Made by a program: the position numbers and the translations under genes. Below the pieces are notes generated by a model that worked only from the letters and a program-made list of their open reading frames with translations, did no database searches and was not told the origin of the DNA. From Actinomycetota bacterium (GTDB taxonomy: Bacteria; Actinomycetota; Actinomycetes; Nanopelagicales; Nanopelagicaceae), in contig WLIT01000012.1 in assembly GCA_009726125.1 (NCBI GenBank), positions 1 through 38,546 on the forward strand: a DNA stretch of 38,546 nt, written 5' to 3'. This document shows, piece by piece, positions 30,037 through 38,546 of this stretch (positions are counted from its first letter, which is position 1; every line of letters starts with the position of its first letter).

Positions 30037-31080
30037 ATGAGCAAAAAGAATCCAAATCGTATGTCATTTATCGGAAGAGACATGGCTGTCGACTTAGGTA
30101 CCGCAAATACACTTGTTTATGTTCGTGGTCGCGGAATTGTTCTTAATGAGCCAAGTGTTGTTGCAATAAATCAAGATACGGGCGGAATCCTCGCAGTGGG
30201 CCTTGAAGCAAAGCGCATGATCGGTCGCACACCTGGAAACATTGTCGCAATTCGCCCACTTAGAGATGGCGTAATTGCCGACTTTGATACAACAGAACGC
30301 ATGCTTCGATACTTTATTCAAAAGGTGCACCGTCGTCGTTATTTAGCTAAGCCAAGAATTGTTGTTTGTGTTCCATCAGGCATTACAGGTGTTGAACAAC
30401 GCGCAGTAAAAGATGCTGGTTACGCAGCAGGCGCACGGAAGGTTTATATTATTGAAGAGCCAATGGCTGCGGCTATCGGCGCCGGACTTCCAATTCACGA
30501 ACCAACAGGAAATATGGTTGTTGATATTGGTGGCGGAACAACTGAAGTTGCGGTTATTTCACTTGGTGGAATTGTTACCGCGCTTTCAATCCGCGTTGGT
30601 GGAGATGAACTAGACCAATCAATTATTGATTGGGTTAAGCGCGAATACTCACTTCTATTAGGAGAGCGCACTGCTGAAGAAATTAAGATGGCCATTGGGT
30701 CTGCATACCAACTACCTGGCGAACCCGATGCCGAAATTCGCGGTCGCGATCTTGCAACTGGTCTACCAAAAACTATTCGGGTATCTGCCGAAGATATTCG
30801 TAAGGCGATGGAAGATCCAGTAAACCAAATTGTTAATGCTGTTAAGAGCACGCTAGATAAGACACCACCTGAGTTAGCGAGTGATCTAATGGATCGCGGC
30901 ATTGTTCTAACTGGCGGTGGCGCCTTGCTTCGCGGGCTAGATGAGCGACTTCGTCATGAGACTGGAATGCCAGTTCATATTTGTGAGCGTCCATTGCAAG
31001 CAGTTGCCGAAGGTTCTGGCAAGTGTGTTGAAGAATTCGAAGCTTTAGAGAAGGTTTTGATTTCTGAACCTCGCCGTTAA
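30037..31080 (+). CDS. mreB: rod shape-determining protein MreB
   Basis: Actin-like ATPase of 347 residues that forms membrane-associated filaments guiding lateral wall synthesis. Phosphate-1 loop [15 protein letters not shown], the phosphate-2 region [18 protein letters not shown] and the adenosine motif [13 protein letters not shown] are present. Start ATG with GAAAGG about 6 bases upstream. It leads a tight operon with mreC, mreD, mrdA and rodA. Confidence 0.97.
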   Translation: MSKKNPNRMSFIGRDMAVDLGTANTLVYVRGRGIVLNEPSVVAINQDTGGILAVGLEAKRMIGRTPGNIVAIRPLRDGVIADFDTTERMLRYFIQKVHRRRYLAKPRIVVCVPSGITGVEQRAVKDAGYAAGARKVYIIEEPMAAAIGAGLPIHEPTGNMVVDIGGGTTEVAVISLGGIVTALSIRVGGDELDQSIIDWVKREYSLLLGERTAEEIKMAIGSAYQLPGEPDAEIRGRDLATGLPKTIRVSAEDIRKAMEDPVNQIVNAVKSTLDKTPPELASDLMDRGIVLTGGGALLRGLDERLRHETGMPVHICERPLQAVAEGSGKCVEEFEALEKVLISEPRR

Positions 31081-31092
31081 GGAGAAAATAAA

Positions 31093-32013
31093 TTGGCAGC
31101 TGGTGGCAACAATCGCTCTCGCCTTCTGCTTGTAATTCTTCTTGTAACTTCGCTATTTCTAATTACCTTAGATCTTCGTGGAGTAAGCATTACCAAGAAT
31201 TCAAGATCGGCAACCCAATCCTTATTGGCCCCAGTTCAACGAGGGGTGTCAGATTTCTTCTCGCCAGTCGGCAATTTTTTCTCGGATATAAAGAATTTTG
31301 GTAAGACCAAGGCCGAGCTTAAAGATTTAAAGAGTGAGAATGCAAAGCTTCGTAAGAAAGTAATTTTTAATAAGGACACCAACGGACAGCTCAATAAGTT
31401 AAAAGGTGTACTGGATCTTGCTGGACGGGGTGGATACAAAGTTGTATCTGCTCGGGTAATTGGAAAAGGAAGTTCTTCTACATTTAGCCAGACAATAACA
31501 ATCGACGCTGGAACTAATGACGGTGTAAAAAAAGATATGACAGTCATGGGCGAACTTGGCCTAGTAGGAGTAGTTAAGAGCGCAACTTCTACCTCTGCCA
31601 TTGTTCTTCTAATGAACGATCCAACATTTCGCATCGGTGTTCGCATCGCAAGGAGCCAGAGCGTTGGGGTTTTAATGGGCGAGGGGGATAACACATATAC
31701 CTTGCAACTCTTAGATCCTTCAGGAAGTATTGAAGTAAATGATGTTTTACTCTCACTCGGAAGTGATAACAACAGACCTTTTGTTCCCGGTTTGCCAGTC
31801 GGCTATGTAAAGTCAGTAAAAAATACGAGTGCAACCTTGACGCAAGAAGCCAGTGTTAAGAGTTACTCAAATCTGGGAAGCCTTGGAGTTGTTTCAGTAA
31901 TTATAAGAGTTCCAAATGGTGGGCCAAAAGATGCGCTAATACCGCAGCCAATCCCGACGCCAACAACAACAATTTATGTAACGCAATCACCTACGCCAGA
32001 GGCCACGAATTGA
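31093..32013 (+). CDS. mreC: rod shape-determining protein MreC
   Basis: Bitopic protein of 306 residues linking MreB to the periplasmic-side wall enzymes. One N-terminal membrane helix (LLLVILLVTSLFLITLDL, about 11-28), a coiled coil (ELKDLKSENAKLRKKV, about 75-90), then the double beta-barrel MreC core (VISARV-like strands, GTNDGVKKDMTVMGELGLVG). The Pro/Thr-rich tail after residue 280 (PIPTPTTTIYVTQSPTP) is disordered. TTG start 8 bases after AAGGAG. It overlaps mreD by 4 bases (TTGA). Confidence 0.94.
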   Translation: MAAGGNNRSRLLLVILLVTSLFLITLDLRGVSITKNSRSATQSLLAPVQRGVSDFFSPVGNFFSDIKNFGKTKAELKDLKSENAKLRKKVIFNKDTNGQLNKLKGVLDLAGRGGYKVVSARVIGKGSSSTFSQTITIDAGTNDGVKKDMTVMGELGLVGVVKSATSTSAIVLLMNDPTFRIGVRIARSQSVGVLMGEGDNTYTLQLLDPSGSIEVNDVLLSLGSDNNRPFVPGLPVGYVKSVKNTSATLTQEASVKSYSNLGSLGVVSVIIRVPNGGPKDALIPQPIPTPTTTIYVTQSPTPEATN

Positions 32014-32531
32014 GTTGGAGCCGCGCTGGATTTAGCGCCCTAATTCTATTTTTCTTTTTCGTTGTTCAAGAATCCGCAATTTCAAAGATAGATTTTCCTA
32101 TTTCAGGTTTCTCCCTTTATCTATGTGTTCTCCTTGGGTTAATGGCGCTCGAAGATAGATTTGGCGCAATCGCCATGGGGTTCATCGGCGGGCTAATTCT
32201 TGATCTCTCGCCATCTAGCGATTCTCCTTTCGGAAAATGGGCGCTAATTCTTACCCTCGTTGGATACTTATTCTCTAGAAATCGCGAAAGCATTGGCGAC
32301 TTTACTGAAAGGCCTATTGCATTTGTTTTATTCGTGTCAGCTGGAGCGACTGCAACGTTATTAATATTCTTAATACTTGGCGTAATACTTGGCGAAAATA
32401 ATGGTGCTGTTATCACAAATTTGCAGACTGTGGTTGGAAATGGGATTTGGACTTTACTATTCTCATCAGCTTTATTGCCAGGCTTAGCAGCATTGCGTAA
32501 TTACACCTTAACCTCTAGAGAGCGACTATGA
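32010..32531 (+). CDS. mreD: rod shape-determining protein MreD
   Basis: A 173-residue integral membrane protein with about five helices (GFSALILFFFFVVQES, FSLYLCVLLGLMALE, IAMGFIGGLILDLSP, VLFVSAGATATLLIFLIL, IWTLLFSSALLPGLAAL). The MreD-typical GGLILDLSPSSDSPFGKW loop is present. TTG start overlapping the mreC stop; its own stop overlaps mrdA by ATGA. Confidence 0.92.
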   Translation: MSWSRAGFSALILFFFFVVQESAISKIDFPISGFSLYLCVLLGLMALEDRFGAIAMGFIGGLILDLSPSSDSPFGKWALILTLVGYLFSRNRESIGDFTERPIAFVLFVSAGATATLLIFLILGVILGENNGAVITNLQTVVGNGIWTLLFSSALLPGLAALRNYTLTSRERL

Positions 32532-34612
32532 GTGTTCGCTCTAGATTAAATTTAGTTATTGTTCAAGCGTTAATTATTTCGTTAATGCTTGCTTTAACTG
32601 GTCGACTCTTTTATCTACAAGTTGCTGCGGGCCTTAAATATCAAGATGCTGCACTTAGTATCCAGAGTCGAGATGTTGTAAATCCAGCTATTCGTGGTGC
32701 AATCGTTGATAGTTCTGGAATTCCGCTTGCCATGGATCGTCCAGGAATGGTCATATCAGTTGACCGAAGTATTGTTGATAAGTTGCCCGACAAAGGCAGC
32801 GCTGTAATTGCTCGCGTAGCCAAACTTGTTGGCAAGGTTCCAGAGAATATTTTTATTGCAACAAGGCTTTGTGGTGAGATTAAAACCTCGCAAAACATTG
32901 GATGTTGGAAAGGAACTCGATTCCAACCTATCCCAGTCACGAGAACCGCGACTAAAGAACAAGCTTTGAAAGTATTAGAGAATTCAGATTTATTTCCTGG
33001 AATAACTGCATTGTCAGTCCCGGTCCGCAGTTATCCATCAATGGCTGGAGAGAATGCGGCACATGTACTTGGATATGTTGGATCAGTAAGTGAGGATGAT
33101 TTACTTGACTCAGATAAGAGCTATTTTCGCGAAGAAACTATTGGAAAAGATGGCCTTGAATTTCAATATGATGAATATCTGCGTGGTCGTGCCGGCATAA
33201 AGACGGTTATTGTTGATCGTAAAGAGTCGGTGACCAAGCAGGCGATTAGCACGCAACCAGTTTCGGGATTTAATTTGGTTACGAATCTAGATGCAAGGTT
33301 GCAGGCGGCAACCGAGAGAGCGCTGCAGTCATCAGTGTTGAGAGCTAAATCACTTGGTGGTCGGGCAGATGGTGGCGCGGCAATTGTGATGGATGTAAAT
33401 AGCGGAAAGATTTTGGCCCTCGCTTCATACCCTACTTATGATCCAAATATTTGGCAGGTAGGTTTAACCCAGAAACAAGCAAATAATTTATTTAGCGAAA
33501 GCTCTGGTGTTCCTGCACTTAATAGGCCACTTCAAGGAATGTATGCACCAGCATCAACATTTAAATCTATCTCAGTTGTCGCTGCTATGAACGCTGGATA
33601 TAACATGAGCGCTACCTATAAATGTCCATCAAAAGTTCTAATTGGTAATCGAGAATTCGCTAACTTTGAGAGTAAAGCCCAAGGAACAATATCTATGAAG
33701 CGTGCAATCGCTGTTTCTTGCGACACAATTTGGTATCAAATTGCTTACGATGAATGGGTGCGCGATGGTGGGCTCTCGCCTAAATCAGGGCTACATGACT
33801 ATTTCTTTACTGCAGCACGTGGCTTTGGTATCGGGAAGATAACCGGAATTGATCTACCAAGTGAGGCCTCTGGTCGACTTCCAGATCGCACCTGGAAAGA
33901 GCGCATTTATAAAGAGAATAAGGATTTCTATTGCAATTTTAAGACTCGCGCAAAGAAATCAGATTTGACACCATTTTTGATTGAAGTTGCCCGCGAGAAT
34001 TGCTTGGATGGAAATATTCTGCGTGCTGGAGACGCTGTTAACTTCTCAATTGGTCAGGGCGATACCTTGTTAACTCCAATTCAGATGACACAACTTTATG
34101 CAGCTATTGCTAACGGTGGCACAATTTATAAACCACAAGTTGCCCGAGCGATTGTTAAGCCCAACGGAGATATTGTTAAAGAGTTTTTACCTGAAGTAGT
34201 AGCAACCAATGTCTTATCTAAGAAAGCTAGTAATTTCTTGCATGAATCACTACGAGCTGTTGTCACAGAAGGAACTGCAGCAGGTGCGTTCCCAGGGTTC
34301 CCAGTTGCTGTTGCAGGTAAAACTGGAACCGCAGAAGATAAAGGTAGAAATAAAGATGGATCAGCCAAGGCAGATACTGCTTGGTTCGCATCATTTGCTC
34401 CGGCAGATAACCCTAAATATGTGGTTGTTATGGTTGTGAGTCAAGGAGGTTTTGGTTCCTCGATTTCAGCCATTGGAGTTAAAGATATCTGGACTGCACT
34501 CTTTGGAGTTGTTGGCGGAAAAGTTGATCCAACACAAGAAATTTTTCCAAATGGCGTACCGAGCAAATTACCAAAAGTTGATCCAAAGAACGCTAAGTTG
34601 GTCAAACCATGA
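32528..34612 (+). CDS. mrdA: penicillin-binding protein 2 (class B transpeptidase)
   Basis: Elongasome D,D-transpeptidase that cross-links peptidoglycan made by RodA; 694 residues. Short cytoplasmic tail, one membrane anchor (about 8-28), class B pedestal domain with GRLFYLQV and NPAIRGAIVDSSG, then the transpeptidase: active-site SxxK is Ser343-Thr-Phe-Lys346, the SxN-equivalent is Ser397-Cys-Asp399, and KTG begins at Lys598. The Asp in place of Asn in the SxN motif is normal for PBP2 proteins. It overlaps both neighbours by 4 bases. Confidence 0.95.
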   Translation: MSVRSRLNLVIVQALIISLMLALTGRLFYLQVAAGLKYQDAALSIQSRDVVNPAIRGAIVDSSGIPLAMDRPGMVISVDRSIVDKLPDKGSAVIARVAKLVGKVPENIFIATRLCGEIKTSQNIGCWKGTRFQPIPVTRTATKEQALKVLENSDLFPGITALSVPVRSYPSMAGENAAHVLGYVGSVSEDDLLDSDKSYFREETIGKDGLEFQYDEYLRGRAGIKTVIVDRKESVTKQAISTQPVSGFNLVTNLDARLQAATERALQSSVLRAKSLGGRADGGAAIVMDVNSGKILALASYPTYDPNIWQVGLTQKQANNLFSESSGVPALNRPLQGMYAPASTFKSISVVAAMNAGYNMSATYKCPSKVLIGNREFANFESKAQGTISMKRAIAVSCDTIWYQIAYDEWVRDGGLSPKSGLHDYFFTAARGFGIGKITGIDLPSEASGRLPDRTWKERIYKENKDFYCNFKTRAKKSDLTPFLIEVARENCLDGNILRAGDAVNFSIGQGDTLLTPIQMTQLYAAIANGGTIYKPQVARAIVKPNGDIVKEFLPEVVATNVLSKKASNFLHESLRAVVTEGTAAGAFPGFPVAVAGKTGTAEDKGRNKDGSAKADTAWFASFAPADNPKYVVVMVVSQGGFGSSISAIGVKDIWTALFGVVGGKVDPTQEIFPNGVPSKLPKVDPKNAKLVKP

Positions 34613-35760
34613 GTATCTATTCCCAACGCAAAAGACGTGACCGCTTCCGTGAAAACTTCGGTAAATTCGACCAAATACTCTCCTTTTCAGTTGGTGCGCT
34701 GCTAATTATTGGGACTTTATTAGTTTACGCAGCAACTAGAAATTGGTTTGCTGCTCAAGGCCTTGATCCTGAATATTATTTGAAGCGCCATGTAGTTAAT
34801 ATTTTGATTGGTGGGCTACTTGCTTACCTAACAACGTTAATTGATTATCGATTACTTCGGGCATATACCCCGATTGTTTGGGGCCTTGCAGTGCTTGGCT
34901 TAATTATTGTTTTAATCCCTGGGCTTGGCAGTGAAATTAATGGTTCTAAAGCTTGGATCTCCTTTCCTGGTGGCTTTCAAATCCAACCTGCGGAATTAGC
35001 CAAGATTGCAATCATCGTTGGTATCTCAATGATCTTGGCAGAAAAACGGGATAAGGATGCAAATCCAACGGATCAAGATGTTTTAAAGGCACTCGCGATT
35101 GCAGCAGTTCCTATTGTGCTGATTTTGGTGCAACCCGATCTGGGCACAGTCGTAATTATTAGCGCAGCAATTCTTGCAATTATCGGAACATCTGGCGCTC
35201 CAACTAGATGGGTAGTCGGACTTCTAATTCTTGCTGTTATCGGCGGCTTCGTTGCAGTGCAAACAGGTGTCGTTGATAAGTATCAAGTTGCACGACTTCA
35301 ATCATTCGTTGATCCGACAGCAGATCCACAAGCAACTGGATATCAACTTCGCCAATCTAGAATCACAATAGGTTCTGGTGGAATTATCGGAAAAGGTTTA
35401 TTCAACGGCCCTCAAACAAACGGTCGCTTTGTTCCAGAACAACAGACAGACTTTATTTTTACCGTAGCTGGTGAGGAGCTAGGTTTTCTTGGAAGTGGCT
35501 TCATCTTGCTCTGCTTTACTTTGTTTTTCTTACGAGCTTTTGCGATTGCGCGGCGAACGAATGACTTATTTGGACGGCTTGTCTGTGTTGGCGTAATTGC
35601 TTGGTTTGCCTTCCAAACATTTGAAAACATCGGAATGACTATGGGCTTAGTTCCAATGACGGGAGTTCCATTGCCATTCATCTCTTATGGTGGATCGAGC
35701 ATGTTTGCGAATTTAATCGGCCTGGGATTGATTCAAAACGTCCATTTACGTACCAGATAG
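34609..35760 (+). CDS. rodA: peptidoglycan glycosyltransferase RodA (SEDS family)
   Basis: A 383-residue SEDS membrane protein with about ten helices that polymerises lipid II together with PBP2. Conserved pieces: NGSKAWISFPGGFQIQPAEL, ILVQPDLGTVVI, TDFIFTVAGEELGFLGS and the C-terminal PMTGVPLPFISYGGSSM. Pairing with mrdA and mreBCD argues for RodA and not FtsW. The ATG overlaps the mrdA stop (ATGA). About 195 bases follow before rne. Confidence 0.95.
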   Translation: MSIYSQRKRRDRFRENFGKFDQILSFSVGALLIIGTLLVYAATRNWFAAQGLDPEYYLKRHVVNILIGGLLAYLTTLIDYRLLRAYTPIVWGLAVLGLIIVLIPGLGSEINGSKAWISFPGGFQIQPAELAKIAIIVGISMILAEKRDKDANPTDQDVLKALAIAAVPIVLILVQPDLGTVVIISAAILAIIGTSGAPTRWVVGLLILAVIGGFVAVQTGVVDKYQVARLQSFVDPTADPQATGYQLRQSRITIGSGGIIGKGLFNGPQTNGRFVPEQQTDFIFTVAGEELGFLGSGFILLCFTLFFLRAFAIARRTNDLFGRLVCVGVIAWFAFQTFENIGMTMGLVPMTGVPLPFISYGGSSMFANLIGLGLIQNVHLRTR

Positions 35761-35862
35761 GTTAAATACTTTTACCCTTAAGCGGGGGCGAAGTTGGTCT
35801 TTCGGCGCCTTTTAGGCGATACTTTGACTTAGCATTTCGCGCTCCGAGCGGCCTCAATAAAT

Positions 35863-35891
35863 TTGACGGCCTTAATTACTCGAGGTAGCAG
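35863..35891 (+). promoter_or_regulatory. possible promoter of rne
   Basis: TTGACG (35863-35868), 17 bases, then TAGCAG (35886-35891). The -10 is weak. The rest of the 35761-35956 gap contains a small GC hairpin around 35808-35818 but no clear terminator for rodA. Confidence 0.35.
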
Positions 35892-35956
35892 CAGATGCAA
35901 AAGCTTTCAAAAGGAAGTTTTACCAATATTTAGTTTTTAGATGAGGATTTAAGGTT

Positions 35957-38122
35957 ATGGCAATAGTGCCAAAGGGTGCGCGTAAGCGCGCAAGCAAAAA
36001 ATCTGCAGCCAAGGCTGCGGCAAAACAAGAGCCAGAAGTAGTCGAAGTTGAATCGAGCGAGAACGTCGAGAAGAAAACTTCAAAGAAATCTGCAGCTCCA
36101 AGTATTCCGGTTCCTATGTTTCAGGCAGCGCCAGAAGCAGTAGCGCCCAAGAAGGTTAAAGTGTCACCTCAAAATAAGGCTGAAGTTGCCGAAGCTCCAG
36201 AACAATCAGCAGATAGTGAAGATTCTGATTCCGATTCAGGTGCTCGCCGTCGCCGTCGTGGTGGCAGAGGCCGCCGTCGTGGTGGAAAAGATTCAAATGA
36301 GACGACTGAAGATCGCGATTCAGATTCTGATGAAGTCCTAGATGCCGGAGAAATTTCCGAAGATGGTGAAGATTCAACATCTGCATCACCACGTCGTCGA
36401 CGTCGTCGTCGCGCAAAGGGCGATGGTGTAACTGCAGGCGAGACTATTGAAGAAGATGGCGTTATAACTGTTGTAAAAGTTAGAGAGCCTAGAGAAGCTA
36501 GGGAAGCGCGTCCACCACGGACTCGCGATGATCAACCAACTCGTTCTGATAGAGGCGGTCGCAATCGCAGCCGTAGCGATCGAAATGATCGTGGCGATCG
36601 TGGCAACCGCAATAACCGTGAACCAAGAGATTTTGTTCGCCGTCGCGGAATGATTATTACTGAATCAGAGTTCTTAGCTCGCCGTGAAAATGTAGATCGC
36701 CAGATGTTGGTTCGCCAAGCAGGAGATCGAACCCAGATAGCTGTCCTTGAAGACAAGATTATGGTTGAGCATTATGTAAATCGAAATAGCAATATTTCCT
36801 ATGTTGGAAACGTTTATCTTGGAAAAGTTCAGAACGTTCTACCATCAATGGAAGCAGCATTCGTAGACATTGGTAAGGGCCGAAATGCAGTTCTCTATGC
36901 CGGTGAAGTTAACTGGGATACCGCAGGACTTGCAGATGGTGCACCTCGCAAGATTGAACATGTATTAAAGACTGGTCAATCTGTATTAGTTCAAGTTACA
37001 AAAGATCCAATCGGTCAGAAAGGCGCACGCCTAACTAGCCAGATTTCACTTCCAGGTCGCTACTTGGTTTATGTTCCAAGTGGTGAAATGAGCGGAATCA
37101 GTCGTCGCCTGCCAGATCAAGAAAGATCACGACTAAAAACTATTCTTAAGAATTTAATTCCAGAAGATGCTGGCGTAATTGTTCGTACCGCATCTGAAGG
37201 TGCCACCGAAGAAGAGCTTGAACGCGATGTAATTCGCCTAAAAGCGCAATGGGAAGATATTGAGAAGAAGTCACAAGAATCTGGCACAAATGCGCCGGCG
37301 CTTCTTTACTCTGAACCAGATCTAACGGTCCGCGTAATTCGCGATATTTTCAATGAAGATTTCAACAAATTAATCGTTCAAGGCGATCAAGCCTGGGAAG
37401 ACATCAATAATTACCTTGGTCATATTGCACCTGAACTCACTGCAAAGATTGAAAAGTGGACAGGTACACGTGACTTATTTGTAGAGAATCGAATCGAAGA
37501 ACAATTGGCAAAGGCCTTTGATCGTAAGGTTTATCTACCTTCAGGTGGCTCACTTGTAATTGATCGAACTGAAGCGATGATTGTTATCGACGTTAACACT
37601 GGAAAATTCATCGGTAAGGGTGGAAACCTCGAAGAGACTGTTACTAAGAACAACTTGGAAGCAGCAGAAGAAATCGCCCGCCAACTTCGCTTACGCGATA
37701 TGGGTGGAATTGTGGTTATCGACTTTATTGATATGACCCTTGAATCAAACCGTGATCTTGTACTTCGACGACTTGTAGAAAGTCTTGGTCGCGATCGCAC
37801 TAAGCATCAAGTTGCCGAAGTTACTTCACTTGGTTTAGTTCAAATGACTCGAAAGCGTGTAGGACAAGGGTTAATCGAAGCATTCTCAACAACTTGCGAA
37901 AGTTGTGGCGGTCGCGGAATTCATATTCATTCAGAACCTGTAACAAAGGTTGCACTTGAGAAGGATATGGAACAACGTTATGTGCCACAGGTTCATGAAG
38001 ATGAGGCTGAAGCAGCAGAATCGCAAGAAGTTGCAGAAGAAGTAGAGGTTGCAGAAGTTAAGGCTCCTGCGCCAAAGCGTCGCCGTCGGGCAGTTAGTAC
38101 TGGGGTAATTACGCCCGAATAG
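35957..38122 (+). CDS. rne: ribonuclease E/G
   Basis: Endoribonuclease that starts mRNA decay and processes rRNA/tRNA precursors; 721 residues. The first 235 or so residues are disordered, alternating acidic runs (SEDSDSDSG) with Arg-rich blocks (GARRRRRGGRGRRRGGK, SPRRRRRRRAKG, NDRGDRGNRNNREPRD). The S1 domain starts at ISYVGNVYLGKV, and the catalytic domain has metal-binding Asp545 (VIDVNTGKF) and Asp589 (VVIDFIDM). The Zn-link is CESCGGRG (Cys647, Cys650). An acidic/Arg tail ends the protein. The disordered arms on both sides of the core are the usual actinobacterial layout and bind RNA or partner proteins. AAGG precedes the ATG closely. Confidence 0.95.
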   Translation: MAIVPKGARKRASKKSAAKAAAKQEPEVVEVESSENVEKKTSKKSAAPSIPVPMFQAAPEAVAPKKVKVSPQNKAEVAEAPEQSADSEDSDSDSGARRRRRGGRGRRRGGKDSNETTEDRDSDSDEVLDAGEISEDGEDSTSASPRRRRRRRAKGDGVTAGETIEEDGVITVVKVREPREAREARPPRTRDDQPTRSDRGGRNRSRSDRNDRGDRGNRNNREPRDFVRRRGMIITESEFLARRENVDRQMLVRQAGDRTQIAVLEDKIMVEHYVNRNSNISYVGNVYLGKVQNVLPSMEAAFVDIGKGRNAVLYAGEVNWDTAGLADGAPRKIEHVLKTGQSVLVQVTKDPIGQKGARLTSQISLPGRYLVYVPSGEMSGISRRLPDQERSRLKTILKNLIPEDAGVIVRTASEGATEEELERDVIRLKAQWEDIEKKSQESGTNAPALLYSEPDLTVRVIRDIFNEDFNKLIVQGDQAWEDINNYLGHIAPELTAKIEKWTGTRDLFVENRIEEQLAKAFDRKVYLPSGGSLVIDRTEAMIVIDVNTGKFIGKGGNLEETVTKNNLEAAEEIARQLRLRDMGGIVVIDFIDMTLESNRDLVLRRLVESLGRDRTKHQVAEVTSLGLVQMTRKRVGQGLIEAFSTTCESCGGRGIHIHSEPVTKVALEKDMEQRYVPQVHEDEAEAAESQEVAEEVEVAEVKAPAPKRRRRAVSTGVITPE

Positions 38123-38139
38123 GGCCAGTTAATGCCAGT

Positions 38140-38169
38140 TTGACCTAAGGGCTACGCGCTCCGTATCCT
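38140..38169 (+). promoter_or_regulatory. promoter of rplU
   Basis: TTGACC, 18 bases, then TATCCT; transcription start expected near 38176. This leaves a leader of about 50 bases. Confidence 0.6.
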
Positions 38170-38177
38170 TACCCTCT

Positions 38178-38191
38178 GCCAGTTTCCTGGC
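38178..38191 (+). promoter_or_regulatory. small hairpin in the rplU leader
   Basis: GCCAG and CTGGC enclose a TTTC loop at the very start of the predicted rplU mRNA. Ribosomal protein leaders often carry autoregulatory hairpins, but nothing here shows binding. Confidence 0.35.
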
Positions 38192-38224
38192 TAATTTAAT
38201 AAATGCATTTGGAAAGGTGTCACC

Positions 38225-38533
38225 GTGTACGCGATTGTAAAAGCAGGCGGCCGTCAAGAGAAGGTTGCCGTTGGCGACACAGTAATTGTCGATCGCATCG
38301 ATGCAAAAGCCGGTGCAGCTGTTTCATTCCCAGCGCTACTTGTAGTTGAAGGTGCGAACATCACATCTGATGCCAAGGCACTTGCTGGTGTAAAAGTTAC
38401 CGGCGAAATTGTTGAAGAACTTAAAGGTCCAAAGATCGACATCCTTCGTTACAAGAACAAGACTGGCTATCGCCGTCGTCAAGGTTTCCGTTCCCAACTT
38501 ACGCGCGTGAAGATCACCGCGATTACGAAATAA
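38225..38533 (+). CDS. rplU: 50S ribosomal protein L21
   Basis: A 102-residue large-subunit protein that binds 23S rRNA. It opens [18 protein letters not shown] and ends with the L21 signature region [19 protein letters not shown], where the basic residues meet rRNA. GTG start with AAAGG 7 bases upstream and a good promoter. The next gene (rpmA, L27) would be expected just past the window end. Confidence 0.97.
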   Translation: MYAIVKAGGRQEKVAVGDTVIVDRIDAKAGAAVSFPALLVVEGANITSDAKALAGVKVTGEIVEELKGPKIDILRYKNKTGYRRRQGFRSQLTRVKITAITK

Positions 38534-38546
38534 GGCAGGCGAATAA

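Noticed and set aside
30495-30902. 135-codon frame antisense to mreB
   Set aside because: Composition is Ser/Arg/Pro-rich shadow sequence with no start signals, and mreB is well supported.

Overview
The window looks like a piece of chromosome from a small-genome freshwater actinobacterium. The best guess is the acI lineage (Nanopelagicales, Candidatus Planktophila or Nanopelagicus type), but this is inferred from gene content and style and was not searched. The evidence is actinobacterial gene orders (folC-DUF4233-ndk, mreBCD-mrdA-rodA-rne-rplU, tig-clpP1-clpP2-clpX-valS, orn next to tRNA-His) at unusually low GC for the phylum (mid-40s percent by eye), very short intergenic gaps, many ATGA or GTGA overlaps, and numerous genes whose -10 hexamer (TAnnnT) lies 6-8 bases before the start codon, the architecture of leaderless mRNAs.

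Layout. Bases 1-850 hold an intact tRNA-Lys(CTT), a second copy of its 3' half at the window edge, and between them a lone small secreted-protein gene with its own terminator; this resembles a small tRNA-targeted insertion. Bases 915-3745 (minus strand) carry orn, tRNA-His, ppa, amtB and glnB: RNA turnover, pyrophosphate hydrolysis and nitrogen uptake/sensing. Bases 3783-8108 are the phosphate-uptake block pstC-pstA-pstB and then pstS. Streptomyces-like PHO boxes lie before pstC and before pstS, and a symmetrical terminator follows pstS. Bases 8122-13373 hold tRNA-Arg, ettA, a hotdog thioesterase, an MFS carrier, a group II truncated haemoglobin, a short MscS channel, an HNH protein and a small membrane protein. 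Bases 13383-17092 hold pepN, trmB and rpiB, packed with a 36-bp divergent promoter and overlapping convergent stop codons.

Bases 17177-19118 are the most accessory-looking part: an alanine-rich secreted protein and a collagen-like secreted protein with Gly-X-Y repeats. tRNA-Gly and a purine permease (NCS2/AzgA type) with a structured 5' leader follow. Bases 21035-25221 hold tRNA-Pro and the protein-quality block tig, clpP1, clpP2, clpX, with a ClgR-like operator before clpX. Bases 25238-30022 hold valS, folC, a DUF4233-type membrane protein and ndk. Bases 30037-35760 are the cell-shape operon mreB-mreC-mreD-mrdA-rodA, and the window ends with rne and rplU.

Most of the window is conserved core. 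I found no phage, transposase, CRISPR array or obvious defence system. The points most worth a second look are the tRNA-Lys duplication with its cargo gene, the two PHO boxes, the Glu-for-His change in AmtB, the ClgR-like operator, the uniform leaderless promoters, the purine-permease leader and the collagen-like surface protein.
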